From Betaproteobacteria bacterium (GTDB taxonomy: Bacteria > Pseudomonadota > Gammaproteobacteria > Burkholderiales > Thiobacillaceae), in the NCBI GenBank assembly GCA_020061585.1, contig JAGUXX010000074.1, positions 1 through 41,757 on the forward strand: a stretch of DNA of 41,757 nucleotides, read 5' to 3'. The position numbers and the translations under genes were made by a program. The notes beneath the pieces are model-generated. The model was not told the origin of the DNA, ran no database searches, and worked only from the letters and a program-made list of their open reading frames with translations. Position 1 is the first letter of the stretch; the number at the start of each line of letters is the position of its first letter. Positions 13,264 through 23,126 of the stretch are shown in pieces.

Positions 13264-13662
13264 ATGAGCCATTTGACCCAACAAGAACGCGCCGTGGTCC
13301 GTGCCGCTCTGGAAGAACAACGCGGCAAATTGATCAAGGCGATGCAAGCCGCGCTGGAAGAAAGCGGCCAGACCCAGTTTGCCGAGGTGCTCGGCCGCGC
13401 TTCTGGCGATAGTGCCGACGAAGCCCTGGCGGTGACGCTCGGCGATCTGTCCGCGGCGCGGCTGGAGCACGAGCTACGCACCTTGCAAGCGCTGGAAACG
13501 GCCCGCTTGCGGCTGGACGACGAAGATTTCGGTTTGTGCCGGGACTGCGAAGCCAAGATCCCCTTGGCCCGGCTTGCCGCCAACCCCGCCGCGATTCGTT
13601 GTGTGGCGTGTCAGAGCAAGTTCGAACACACCCACGCCGGCCATCAGCACGGTTCCTTGTGA
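13264..13662 (+). CDS. DksA/TraR-type C4 zinc-finger protein (132 aa)
   Basis: Residues 1-90 form a helical, coiled-coil-prone arm (QQERAVVRAALEEQRGKLIKAMQAALEES, then ARLEHELRTLQALETARLRL). A C4 zinc finger follows (FGLCRDCEAKIPLARLAANPAAIRCVACQSKFE) with two C-x-x-C pairs. This is the DksA/TraR layout; such proteins enter the RNA polymerase secondary channel and adjust transcription. It is shorter than E. coli DksA and has a His-rich tail (HTHAGHQHG). The ATG at 13264 has AAGAAAG upstream; an in-frame extension to 13075 is unlikely. A strong terminator follows directly. It may be a DksA paralogue rather than the main DksA. Confidence 0.85.
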   Translation: MSHLTQQERAVVRAALEEQRGKLIKAMQAALEESGQTQFAEVLGRASGDSADEALAVTLGDLSAARLEHELRTLQALETARLRLDDEDFGLCRDCEAKIPLARLAANPAAIRCVACQSKFEHTHAGHQHGSL

Positions 13663-13678
13663 GCCGCGACACCACGCG

Positions 13679-13711
13679 CGCGGGCGGCCAGACCGCCCGC
13701 GTGTTTTTCCT
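13679..13711 (+). terminator. Rho-independent terminator after dksA-like gene
   Basis: A nine-base GC stem CGCGGGCGG/CCGCCCGCG with loop CCAGA, followed by TGTTTTT. It lies just 3' of the dksA-like stop codon. Confidence 0.85.
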
Positions 13712-13742
13712 GCTGGTCTGATTCCGTTATTGCCGGTTCCGC

Positions 13743-15650
<1,908 letters not shown>

Positions 15651-15671
15651 TTGCGGCTCGAAGTTGGCGTT

Positions 15672-16475
15672 TCAACGTCCCAGCAACACTTCCAGCACGA
15701 ACTTGAATCCGACATAGGCCAGCATCAGGCTCACAAAACCGGTCAGCGTCCAGTAGATCGCGGTGCGGCCGCGCCAACCGTAGATGCGCCGGCCCAGCAA
15801 CAACGCGCCGAAAATCAGCCAGGAAGCGATGCCGAACACGGTTTTATGATTCAGCGTCACCGGCGTGCCGAAGATTTCCTCGGAAAACACCACCCCGGTC
15901 AGCAGAGTCAGGGTCAGCAGCAGAAAGCCGACCTGGATCATGCGGAACAACAACTTTTCCAGCGTCAGCAACGGCGGCAGACCGGAAACCAGCGTCGGCG
16001 GCACGGCTTTGTGCAGATGCTTTTGCGCCAGCGCAATCAGGCCGGCATGCAAGGCGGCGATGGTGAACAGGCTGTAAGCCGCGAACGCCATCGCAAGATG
16101 CAGCTTGAACATCGGCAAGGCGCTGTGCGCGGCCGCCTGTGGAATCGGAGCAATCGCCTCGATGCCCACCGCCACCCCGGCAAACGCCAGCACAAAGCCC
16201 TGCACGCCGCCCAGATGGTAACGCCAGGCGGCGGCGGCGTAGGTCATCACGGTCAATGCGGCGACCGCGGACAGCGAGGTGGCGAAACCGATGCGCACGC
16301 CTTCACCACCGAACACGCCTTGATTGAGCAAATAAAGATGCACCAGCAATGGCAAGACCGGCAGCACACGCGGCAGCCAATCGGTGCGGCAACACCCGGG
16401 CCGACCGGGCCAGAACCAGGCGGCGAGGCCCAGGTATGCGAGCGTGCACAAAATGAACAGCAGGTTTTCCAGCAT
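15672..16475 (-). CDS. YpjD/CcsA-like cytochrome c assembly family membrane protein
   Basis: A 267-residue integral membrane protein with about eight hydrophobic segments. It belongs to the CcsA/HemX-type family, with conserved His residues in LPMFKLHLAMAFAAYSLFTIAALHAGLIAL and in GTPVTLNHKTVFGIASWLIF. The E. coli relative YpjD also lies next to ffh, which is divergently transcribed here, so this is a conserved neighbourhood. The start at 16475 gives the hydrophobic MLENLLFILCTLAYLGL; longer frames to 16616 would enter the ffh gene. The gene converges on uup with a 21-base gap. Its precise function is not established; heme handling is a family inference. Confidence 0.85.
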   Translation of the reverse strand: MLENLLFILCTLAYLGLAAWFWPGRPGCCRTDWLPRVLPVLPLLVHLYLLNQGVFGGEGVRIGFATSLSAVAALTVMTYAAAAWRYHLGGVQGFVLAFAGVAVGIEAIAPIPQAAAHSALPMFKLHLAMAFAAYSLFTIAALHAGLIALAQKHLHKAVPPTLVSGLPPLLTLEKLLFRMIQVGFLLLTLTLLTGVVFSEEIFGTPVTLNHKTVFGIASWLIFGALLLGRRIYGWRGRTAIYWTLTGFVSLMLAYVGFKFVLEVLLGR

Positions 16476-16487
16476 GGTCTGCAAGCA

Positions 16488-16516
16488 TTGATTTGTTAGA
16501 CTGGGCGAGTTTATCC
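16488..16516 (+). promoter_or_regulatory. Possible sigma-70 promoter of ffh
   Basis: TTGATT (16488-16493), 17 bases, then TTATCC (16511-16516), about 25 bases before the ffh ATG in the 64-base gap between the divergent ypjD-like and ffh genes. Moderate match only. Confidence 0.35.
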
Positions 16517-16539
16517 CATCGCTCCTTGCCCAACCCACC

Positions 16540-17886
16540 ATGTTCGACAATCTCACCGACCGACTTTCCCGCGTTGTCAAAAACCTGCGCGGCCAGGGCC
16601 GCCTGACCGAAGCCAATATTCAGGATGCCCTGCGCGAAGTCAGGGTGGCCCTGCTGGAGGCCGACGTGGCGCTGCCGGTGGTGCGCGATTTCATCGCCAA
16701 GGTGAAGGAGCGCGCGCTCGGCCAGGAAGTCATGACCAGCTTGACGCCGGGGCAAGTGCTGATCGGCATCGTGCACAAGGAACTCACCGCGCTGATGGGC
16801 GAGCAGGCGGCGCCGCTGTCGTTCGCCACCCAGCCGCCGGCGGTATTCCTGATGGCCGGCTTGCAGGGCGCCGGCAAGACCACATCAACCGGCAAACTGG
16901 TGCGGGTGATCCGCGAAGCCGGCAAGAAGCGGATTCTGGTGGTCAGTTGCGACGTTTATCGCCCCGCCGCGATCGAGCAATTGCGGCTGGTGGCGGCGCA
17001 GGCCGAAGCCGACTTCTTCCCCTCCTCCGCCGACCAGAAGCCGGCCGACATCGCCCGCGCCGCGCTCGATCACGCGCGCAAACACTTGTTCGACGTGCTG
17101 ATCGTCGATACCGCCGGTCGCCTACATGTGGATACGGCGATGATGGATGAAATCAAGGATCTGCACGCACTGCTGAAACCCATCGAAACCTTGTTCGTGG
17201 TCGACGCCATGCAGGGCCAGGACGCGGTCAATACCGCCAAGGCGTTCAACGACGCGCTGCCGCTGACCGGCGTGATTCTGACCAAACTCGATGGCGATGC
17301 GCGCGGCGGCGCGGCGCTGTCGGTGCGCCAGATCACCGGCAAGCCGATCAAACTGGTCGGCGTCGGCGAGAAACTCGGCGGCATCGAGGTGTTCCATCCG
17401 GAACGCATGGCCAGCCGCGTGCTCGGCATGGGTGACGTGCTGTCGCTGCTGGAAGAAGCGCAGCGTTCGGTGGACAAGGACGAAGCGCTGAAAGCGGTAC
17501 AGAAGCTGAAGAGCGGCAAGGGCTTCGATCTGGAAGACTTCAAATCGCAGATGCAGCAGATGAAGAAACTGGGCGGCCTGTCGTCGCTGGTCGACAAGTT
17601 GCCCGGCGCCGGCAAGATCGGCGCCGGCGAACTGGCCCAGGGCGAAAACCAGATGCGCCGCATCGAAGGCATCATCAACTCGATGACGCCGCTGGAACGG
17701 CGTAAGCCGGAACTGCTGAAAGCCAGCCGCAAACGCCGCATCGCCGCCGGATCGGGGGTTCAGGTGCAGGACGTGAACCGCTTGCTGGCGCAGTTCGAAC
17801 AGGCGCAGAAGATGATGAAGTCGATGGGCAAGGGCGGCCTGGCCAAGATGATGCGCGGCATGAAGGGCATGCTGCCTGGGATGTAG
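16540..17886 (+). CDS. ffh: Signal recognition particle protein Ffh
   Basis: A 448-residue SRP54 GTPase that binds 4.5S RNA and signal sequences and delivers nascent membrane proteins to FtsY. The N domain is helical (MFDNLTDRLSRVVKNLRGQGRLTEANIQDALREVRVALLEADVALPVVRDF). The G domain has GLQGAGKTTSTGKL (about residues 107-120), the DTAGR switch, and TKLDGDARGGAALS. The C-terminal M domain is Met-rich and includes the RNA-binding GSGVQVQDVNRLLAQFEQAQKMMKSMGKGG region. Full length for the family. A bidirectional-type terminator follows at 17915. Confidence 0.97.
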   Translation: MFDNLTDRLSRVVKNLRGQGRLTEANIQDALREVRVALLEADVALPVVRDFIAKVKERALGQEVMTSLTPGQVLIGIVHKELTALMGEQAAPLSFATQPPAVFLMAGLQGAGKTTSTGKLVRVIREAGKKRILVVSCDVYRPAAIEQLRLVAAQAEADFFPSSADQKPADIARAALDHARKHLFDVLIVDTAGRLHVDTAMMDEIKDLHALLKPIETLFVVDAMQGQDAVNTAKAFNDALPLTGVILTKLDGDARGGAALSVRQITGKPIKLVGVGEKLGGIEVFHPERMASRVLGMGDVLSLLEEAQRSVDKDEALKAVQKLKSGKGFDLEDFKSQMQQMKKLGGLSSLVDKLPGAGKIGAGELAQGENQMRRIEGIINSMTPLERRKPELLKASRKRRIAAGSGVQVQDVNRLLAQFEQAQKMMKSMGKGGLAKMMRGMKGMLPGM

Positions 17887-17914
17887 TCGGCGGTACCACA
17901 CTAGCTGGACTGAC

Positions 17915-17942
17915 AAAAAACGCGCCTGATGGCGCGTTTTTT
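17915..17942. terminator. Bidirectional rho-independent terminator
   Basis: AAAAAACGCGCC, loop TGAT, GGCGCGTTTTTT. It is symmetrical, so it can stop ffh transcription (plus) and the convergent antiporter gene (minus). Confidence 0.92.
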
Positions 17943-17961
17943 GTTGCCGCCCGGAAAGGCC

Positions 17962-19176
17962 TCAGGCGCTCTTGAAGATCAGTTCCTTCACCTGCCGCAA
18001 CTTCGGCGTCACCACGGGGATGGTCAACATGGTGCTGACCACGGCCATCAGCAGCAGTGCGGTGAAGGTCTCGCTGGTGATGATCTCCTTGTCCAGCAGC
18101 ACGTTGGCGAAAATGATCATGATCAAAGCCTTGGTTTGCAGCAGCCAGCCGATGATGGAGGCTTCACCCGGACCCCACTTGAGGATCTTGCCGGCCAGAT
18201 GCAGGCCGGCCACCTTGCCCACCACCGACGCCGCCAGCAGGATGGCGGCGGCCACGAACACCGCTTCGCCGCCCATCGTCCAGTTGGTGCGCAGACCCGT
18301 GCTGAGGAAGAACACCGGCATCACCGCCAGCAGGATGTTGTGGCGGAAGGCGTCCAGCTTCTGCTGGTTGAACCAGGAACTGTCCATGACGGCGCCGGCC
18401 AGGAAGGCGCCCACCATGAAGTGCAATCCGGCCCAGTCTGCGGCGAAGCCCACGGCGGCCAACCAGATCAGGCCGACATACCAGCGGTCGTTGTCCTTCA
18501 GCTTCCACATGATCTTGCGGAACAGGAAGCCGATGACGATAAAGCCGATCAGGAAGCTCCCCTGGCGGCCGATGCGTTCCCAGTCCAGCAGGATCAGAGC
18601 CAGCACGCCCCAGATGGCGATATCGTCCATGCTGGCGTAGCGCAGGATGCGCTGGCCGATGGGCTGGCGAAGAATTTCCAGTTTCTCCATGAACAGCACC
18701 AGGATGGGCAGGGCGGTGACGGCGCAGGACATGCCGATGCCGACGATGAACTGCCAGTCATTGCCCTTGGTCCCGATCCAGCCAGGCTGCCAGGCCAGCA
18801 TGAACACGGCGGCGACACAGCCGAGCAGCAACGGCGAGCCCAGGGCCAGGCCGGCGGTGATGCCGGTCTCGCCCTTGTGCTTCCAGGCCTGCTTCAGGTC
18901 CAGTTCGATGCCGGCGACGAATACGAACATCATCACCGCCCACCAGGCGATGCCGTTCAGAGACTGGATGACCTGCGGGTTGAAGACGAAATCGTAATAT
19001 TCGGGGAAACCGGCGCCCAGTACACCTGGGCCGAGCAGGATGCCGGTGATGATCTGCACCACCACCAGGGGAGCGTAGTACTCGGTGCCGCCCACCCGCC
19101 AGATCAGGTAGGGCACGGTAAAAATGATCAGCATGGCGATCAGAAATATTTCCGAAGTGTTCATGGCGTGAGGCAT
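17962..19176 (-). CDS. CPA2-type cation/proton antiporter
   Basis: A 404-residue membrane protein with about 11-12 hydrophobic segments, of the Kef/NapA-like CPA2 exchanger family. The conserved acidic site is seen as RYASMDDIAIWGVLALI, the usual (S/T)-x-x-D-D element of the ion pathway. VGAFLAGAVMDSS is the family's outward-facing glycine-rich segment. No TrkA-N or other regulatory domain follows, so it is a bare transport core. The start is uncertain between ATG 19176 and 19164. It is separated from the TauE/SafE gene by about 195 bases but lies on the same strand. Substrate (Na+ or K+) cannot be told from sequence. Confidence 0.85.
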   Translation of the reverse strand: MPHAMNTSEIFLIAMLIIFTVPYLIWRVGGTEYYAPLVVVQIITGILLGPGVLGAGFPEYYDFVFNPQVIQSLNGIAWWAVMMFVFVAGIELDLKQAWKHKGETGITAGLALGSPLLLGCVAAVFMLAWQPGWIGTKGNDWQFIVGIGMSCAVTALPILVLFMEKLEILRQPIGQRILRYASMDDIAIWGVLALILLDWERIGRQGSFLIGFIVIGFLFRKIMWKLKDNDRWYVGLIWLAAVGFAADWAGLHFMVGAFLAGAVMDSSWFNQQKLDAFRHNILLAVMPVFFLSTGLRTNWTMGGEAVFVAAAILLAASVVGKVAGLHLAGKILKWGPGEASIIGWLLQTKALIMIIFANVLLDKEIITSETFTALLLMAVVSTMLTIPVVTPKLRQVKELIFKSA

Positions 19177-19308
19177 GGTTCGGTCCGCTTTCTTGTCTGA
19201 GTGGGCATGGTTTCCCGCGACACTCGAAGGTGGCATGGGCGTTATTGAATTGCCACGGTAATGTGCCTTGTTGGCGGATTTGCCTCAATGGGGTGACAAC
19301 CGCCCTGG

Positions 19309-19336
19309 GGGTGAGGGTTTACCCTCCCCCCAGGTC
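19309..19336. other. GC-rich hairpin between permease and antiporter genes
   Basis: CCTGGGGG-TG-AGGGT, loop TT, ACCCT-CCCCCCAGG: a long stem with one small bulge, located 3' of the TauE/SafE gene. No U-tract is seen on either strand, so it may be an attenuator or an RNA-stabilising stem rather than a simple terminator. Confidence 0.45.
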
Positions 19337-19370
19337 AGACCGCCCGATGACAACAGTGAAAGAGCGGAAA

Positions 19371-20363
19371 TCAGGCCAGGGCAGCAGCGGTTTCCTGGGC
19401 CCGTTGGCGGCGTTTCACCAGTTCGGCCATGCCGAAGTAGAAGATGGCGGTCAGCAGGATGGTGAACCCCAGCGACCACATGGTCTTCTCCAGACTGGGC
19501 TTGAAGATATTGAAGTAGGCCAGTTGCGCCAGGTTCAACACCAGCACGCCGCGCAGCATCCACTCCTTGTTGATCCGCTTGAGCACGTAAGCGCCCAGGG
19601 GGGCCATGATCATCACCACCGGGAAGGCGCACAGCCAGGTCTGCACCTGGTACTGGGTCAGGGCGCCTTCGTACAGGCCTCGGTAGGCATAGCCCAGGAT
19701 GCTCAGGGCGGCCATCATCATCACGCTCATCTCGGTGGAGAGTTTTTCCTTCATGGTGAAGTGAGTCACCAGCAAGGTGTAGATCATGATGTCGATACCG
19801 GTGCCGAACAGGCTGGTGAACAGCCCTCCGGTCAACAGGATGCCCATGGTGAAGGCCACGTCGCGCCAGGTCCTGGGCTGGTATTGATCGCGCGTGCCAC
19901 GATGGGTGCTGAAGTAGTAGGTCACGGTGAAGCTGGCGATGAGGGCCAGGAACAGGGCCTGGATGATGTACACCTGGATGCCCTGGAGCAGATGCATGCC
20001 GATGACGAAGCCGGTGAAAGCCACCGGAACCCACCACAGCAGGGGCTTGAAGGCCCGCACGTCGGTCTGCTTGTTGGTGAGGATGAAGATGCTGGCGCTG
20101 GTCATGCCGATGCTCTGGATCATGAGGCTGAAGTCCCGCGCCAGCACCCGGTCGATGTTGAGGAAGATGTTGAGCACCGGGAAGGCCACGGCGCCGCCGC
20201 CCTCTGGCGTGGAACCGGCGACGAAGGCACCTACCACCATGGTGGCGGGGTAGTACCAGTGGTCTATGAGGAAGTCGAGATTGTTGAACAACGAGAACAG
20301 CACGACCCAGGTGGATGCCGCGATCAGCAGCCAGATGCGGAATATCTTGCTTTCGAGAAACAT
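19371..20363 (-). CDS. TauE/SafE-family permease
   Basis: A 330-residue polytopic membrane protein of the sulfite exporter TauE/SafE family. The first helix region carries VVGAFVAGSTPEGGGAVAFPVL, the G-rich repeat motif of the family, and the matching second-half repeat is TMGILLTGGLFTSLFGTGIDIMIY. These are the two pseudo-symmetric halves. Length is slightly above typical because of an N-terminal hydrophobic segment and a short basic C-tail. Proteins of this family export sulfite, sulfoacetate or other organic anions; the substrate here is unknown. About 160 bases upstream of the start lies an FNR-like box, hinting at oxygen-responsive control. Confidence 0.87.
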   Translation of the reverse strand: MFLESKIFRIWLLIAASTWVVLFSLFNNLDFLIDHWYYPATMVVGAFVAGSTPEGGGAVAFPVLNIFLNIDRVLARDFSLMIQSIGMTSASIFILTNKQTDVRAFKPLLWWVPVAFTGFVIGMHLLQGIQVYIIQALFLALIASFTVTYYFSTHRGTRDQYQPRTWRDVAFTMGILLTGGLFTSLFGTGIDIMIYTLLVTHFTMKEKLSTEMSVMMMAALSILGYAYRGLYEGALTQYQVQTWLCAFPVVMIMAPLGAYVLKRINKEWMLRGVLVLNLAQLAYFNIFKPSLEKTMWSLGFTILLTAIFYFGMAELVKRRQRAQETAAALA

Positions 20364-20523
20364 GGCGGACTCCCTTGAAACGAAGAAATGGAGATCGCCG
20401 GAGGTAGCCTGCTGGGTAGGCTGACTTCACGCCCCGCGACAACAGTCGTGCCAGCGTATGCTTCCCCGCCGCGTTGTTTCGGCTACCACAGCGATCATGC
20501 CGGGAGTCACTTTGCGATCGGAA

Positions 20524-20537
20524 TTGACCTGGATCAA
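20524..20537. promoter_or_regulatory. FNR/ANR-like box
   Basis: TTGAC-CTGG-ATCAA differs from the FNR consensus TTGAT-N4-ATCAA by one base and sits in a perfect ATTGA...TCAAT frame. It lies in the 228-base gap between the response-regulator gene and the TauE/SafE gene (both minus strand), so it would serve the permease gene. Confidence 0.5.
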
Positions 20538-20591
20538 TCCGCTGGAACGGACATTGTGCTAGCGGGTAAACCCTCGCGCCTATGTCGGGTT

Positions 20592-21257
20592 TCAGGTATC
20601 CGGGTTGTCGGCATCCAGGGGAATGAGGCCCTGCATAAGGGCGATGCGGATCAGTTCCACCAGGTTGTGGGCATTGAGTTTCTGCATCAGGTTGGTCCGG
20701 TGGCGTTCCACCGTCTTGATGCTGATGCCCAGCTCCAGGGCCATCTGGGCGTTGGTGAGGCCCTTGCCGATCAGACGCAGCAATTCAAGTTCCCGGGCGG
20801 TCAGCGGGCCCGGCGCGCCGCGCGGCTTGGACTCGCCATCCTGGCCGGGGTGGGCCAGCAGGCTGGTGGATATGCTGGGGCTGAGATAGACGGCGCCGCG
20901 GCTGGCGGCGCGGATGGCGAACAGCAGTTCGTCGGACACCGAGCCCTTGGGCAGAAAGCCCTTCACCCCATGTTGCAGGGCCTGGCGTACCAGAATTTCG
21001 TCGGAATGCATGGAAAGGATGACGATGTGGGTAGCGGCGCTGGTGTCGCGCAACTGCTCCGCCGCCTGGATGCCATTCAAGCGAGGCATGGCGATGTCCA
21101 TCAGCAGCACGTCCGGAGCCAGACCGCGCACCAGTTCCACGGCTTCCAGGCCGTTAACGGCCTCGCCCACCACGTCGATGTCGCCGGCCCGTTCCAGCAG
21201 GGCGCGGATGCCCTCCCGGACCAGATGATGGTCGTCGGCGATGACCACCCGGATCAT
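20592..21257 (-). CDS. NarL/FixJ-type response regulator
   Basis: A 221-residue response regulator. The receiver domain has the acidic pair D8-D9, the phosphorylation site D54 (VLLMDIAMP) and K104 (FLPKGS). The C-terminal LuxR-type HTH runs from LTARELELLRLIGKGLTNAQMALELGISIKTVERHRTNLMQKL. Its start overlaps the stop of the sensor-kinase gene (ATGA), so the two form a cognate pair made from one transcript. Likely targets are nearby: the TauE/SafE and antiporter genes follow on the same strand, after a gap holding the FNR-like box. That target link is inference. Confidence 0.93.
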   Translation of the reverse strand: MIRVVIADDHHLVREGIRALLERAGDIDVVGEAVNGLEAVELVRGLAPDVLLMDIAMPRLNGIQAAEQLRDTSAATHIVILSMHSDEILVRQALQHGVKGFLPKGSVSDELLFAIRAASRGAVYLSPSISTSLLAHPGQDGESKPRGAPGPLTARELELLRLIGKGLTNAQMALELGISIKTVERHRTNLMQKLNAHNLVELIRIALMQGLIPLDADNPDT

Positions 21258-22342
21258 GCCGCCACCCGCAGCGGCAAGATGGCCCGCAGGCGCATGCCCT
21301 GGTCGGGCGCGGACACCAGTTCCAGTCGCCCGTCCAGCAGTTCCAGGCGCTCACGCATGCCCAGCATGCCGATACCGCCGGGATGCTGCTCGGCGGCGGC
21401 CAGGTGCATGCCGCAGCCGTTGTCCTCGACGTCCAATTGCACCGCCTCACCCTGGAAGCCCAGTTCCACCCGGACCCGGCTGGCCCGGGCATGCTTGACC
21501 ACATTGGTCAGGGCTTCCTGTAGCACCCGGTACAAGCAAATGTTCATGGCGTCGGACAGCCCGAAAACGGCGCTGCCGATATAGTCGATCGCCAGCCGAG
21601 AGCGTTGGGCGAAGTCGCGGCAATAGGCTCCCAGGGTCAGATCCAGGCCCAGGGTATCCAGGGCGGGGGGGCGCAGGCCGTGGGCCAGGTGGCGCACCCG
21701 GTCCATGGTGGTTTCGGTGAGGGCGATGGCTTGCGCCAGATTTCGGCGCAGCGGTTCGGCGTCGGCGGGGATGTCCGTGCGCAGCAGCTCCAGCCCGAGC
21801 TTCAGAGCGGTGAGCGCTTGACCTGCCTCGTCATGGAGTTCCCGGGACAGGCGCCGGCGTTCTTCTTCCTGGCCATACACGACCTGCCGGGCCAAGGTCT
21901 GGATGGCTTTTTCCGCCCGTTTGCGGCGGGTGATGTCGTGAACGTAGACGCGGATGCGTTCGCTGTCCGCTTCCCGGGCATGGCAAATCTGCCGCTCGAA
22001 CGAGGCGTCGCCCAGGCAGAGCTCGTCGGCGATATAGGATAGGTGTTCCGCGCGCATGGCGGCAATCAGTTCGGCCAGTCCCATCAATACGGGGTGTCCG
22101 AAACCATCCCGCAAAAGATCGGGAAATCGGGCCTGGGCCACCGGGTTCAGGTAGGTGACCTGACCGTGGAGATCGGTTTCCACCAGAATGTCCGGGTTGC
22201 GCTCGGGAAAATTGGCCAGTCGCGCCAGCCGCGCCTCGGTCGCCGACTGACGCGCCGACATGGCGCGCAGATGCGCCACCTCCTGGCGCAGGCGGCCCAG
22301 TTCTTCGAGGGCCAGACTGCCGATCTCGATATGCTGCTTCAT
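21254..22342 (-). CDS. NarX/UhpB-type sensor histidine kinase with PAS domain
   Basis: A 362-residue soluble kinase. A short coiled coil (about 10-45) leads into a PAS-like domain (DILVETDLHGQVTYLNPVAQARFPDLL, ending SERIRVYVHDITRRKRAE). The HisKA_3 dimerisation domain follows with the phosphorylated H170 (EERRRLSRELHDEAGQALTALKLGLELL). The ATPase domain has VLQEALTNVVKHARAS (N box), DNGCGM (G1) and GIGMLGMRERLELLDG. There is no membrane segment, so the signal is cytoplasmic. No Cys cluster of the NreB oxygen-sensor type is present. The ATG at 22342 is preferred to a TTG at 22405, though neither has a clear ribosome site. Confidence 0.9.
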   Translation of the reverse strand: MKQHIEIGSLALEELGRLRQEVAHLRAMSARQSATEARLARLANFPERNPDILVETDLHGQVTYLNPVAQARFPDLLRDGFGHPVLMGLAELIAAMRAEHLSYIADELCLGDASFERQICHAREADSERIRVYVHDITRRKRAEKAIQTLARQVVYGQEEERRRLSRELHDEAGQALTALKLGLELLRTDIPADAEPLRRNLAQAIALTETTMDRVRHLAHGLRPPALDTLGLDLTLGAYCRDFAQRSRLAIDYIGSAVFGLSDAMNICLYRVLQEALTNVVKHARASRVRVELGFQGEAVQLDVEDNGCGMHLAAAEQHPGGIGMLGMRERLELLDGRLELVSAPDQGMRLRAILPLRVAA

Positions 22343-22642
22343 GGTGCCGTGGACTGCCGGGGTATGAACGCCGGCAAAACTACCCCGCTGGCCGCGCCAA
22401 GGCAACCGCGAATCCTGAAATCCGCTTGAGCGTCTTGCTCGACGCCTCCGCCGGACGGGCCTGGACCCATGTCAAAAATGACTTGCACTCCTGCCATTCA
22501 TGTCAAGAAGGGGATGCGGCCAAACTACGGACCACCCAAAATAATCGACAATAATATTTATATTCAACAGCTTAAAAAACATTATCAATCTGGCCCGTTG
22601 CTTGCATAAGCACAGGCATCAAGGACAACCTGGAGTCAGATC
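22343..22642. other. Divergent control region, AT-rich, with sigma-54-type promoter
   Basis: This gap lies between the minus-strand kinase and the plus-strand NifX-like gene. It includes GTCA-AAAA-TGAC (22471-22482), two ATGTCAA motifs 30 bases apart, an A/T-rich stretch at 22545-22590 of the kind bound by IHF, and the sigma-54-like promoter listed separately. No coding sequence is supported. Confidence 0.5.
22591..22606 (+). promoter_or_regulatory. Sigma-54 (RpoN) promoter
   Basis: TGGCCCGTTGCTTGCA matches the -24/-12 consensus TGGCAC-N5-TTGCW with one mismatch and exact spacing. It lies 37 bases before the NifX-like ATG and just after an A/T-rich stretch suited to IHF. A dyad GTCA-N4-TGAC about 120 bases upstream could bind the activator. 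Confidence 0.72.
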
Positions 22643-23089
22643 ATGAAGATTGCCGTTACCAGTCAGAATCGCAAGAGCGTAACCGGTCATGCCGGCAAAT
22701 GTCGCAAATTCTGGATCTATCAGATTGCCGGCAAATCAGTCACGACGCGGGAACTGCTGGAATTGCCGATCGAGCAAAGTTTTCACGAAAGCAATCACGA
22801 TCAGCCGCACCCACTGGACGGAGTCGATGTATTGATCTGCGGCGGCATGGGCCAGGGCTTGCAGCAACGCCTGCAGCGAAAAGGCATCCTCGGCGTCGCC
22901 ACTTCGGAAACCGATCTGGAACGCGCCGTGGCGGGCTGGCTGGATGGCACGCTGCCCGCCGCCGCGCCGGAAGATCATGCGCATGGACAGGATCATGATC
23001 ATGGTCATGGTCATGGTCATGGTCATGGTCATGGTCGCCACCATCACCCCGCTCAGACCACTGTTGTGGAATTGAAGCGTCCGTTCTGA
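22643..23089 (+). CDS. NifX/NifB-fold protein with His-rich metal-binding tail
   Basis: A 148-residue protein. Residues 1-110 are a NifX/NifY/NifB-C-type domain (MKIAVTSQNRKSVTGHAGKCRKFWIYQI, then DGVDVLICGGMGQGLQQRLQRKGILGVATSETDLERAVAGWLDG). This family binds iron-sulfur or FeMo-cofactor precursors. The tail at about 113-136 is a HDHGHGHGHGHGHG-type run, which could bind Ni, Zn or Co. No nif genes are seen in the window, so a role in nitrogen fixation is not supported; metal-cluster carrying is more general. The repeated codons make a GGTCAT microsatellite that may vary in length. A sigma-54 promoter precedes it and two small genes follow on the same strand. Confidence 0.8.
   Translation: MKIAVTSQNRKSVTGHAGKCRKFWIYQIAGKSVTTRELLELPIEQSFHESNHDQPHPLDGVDVLICGGMGQGLQQRLQRKGILGVATSETDLERAVAGWLDGTLPAAAPEDHAHGQDHDHGHGHGHGHGHGRHHHPAQTTVVELKRPF
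23002..23034 (+). repeat. Tandem GGTCAT hexanucleotide repeat
   Basis: About five tandem six-base units inside the NifX-like gene encode alternating Gly-His. Loss or gain of units would keep the frame and change only the number of His residues. Confidence 0.75.
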
Positions 23090-23126
23090 CAACACCCTCT
23101 CACTCAACCATCGTCAAGGAAAGCCC

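Noticed and set aside
15651-16499. 282-codon plus-strand frame opposite the ypjD-like gene
   Set aside because: Gln/His-rich, low-complexity translation typical of an antisense frame; the minus-strand membrane protein is well supported.
17929-19200. 423-codon plus-strand frame opposite the antiporter gene
   Set aside because: Composition rich in His, Gln, Asp and Gly, no domain; mirror of a real membrane-protein gene.
19285-20442. 385-codon minus-strand frame overlapping the TauE/SafE gene, and 382-codon plus-strand frame 19230-20378
   Set aside because: Both are Arg/His- or Gln-rich shadows; the TauE/SafE frame shows the family motifs.
20388-21584. 398-codon plus-strand frame across the response regulator and kinase genes
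   Set aside because: Runs antisense to two real genes; no recognisable domain.
22643-23089. Nitrogen-fixation gene cluster
   Set aside because: Only a NifX/NifB-fold domain is present, with no nifHDK, nifEN or nifB core in the window.
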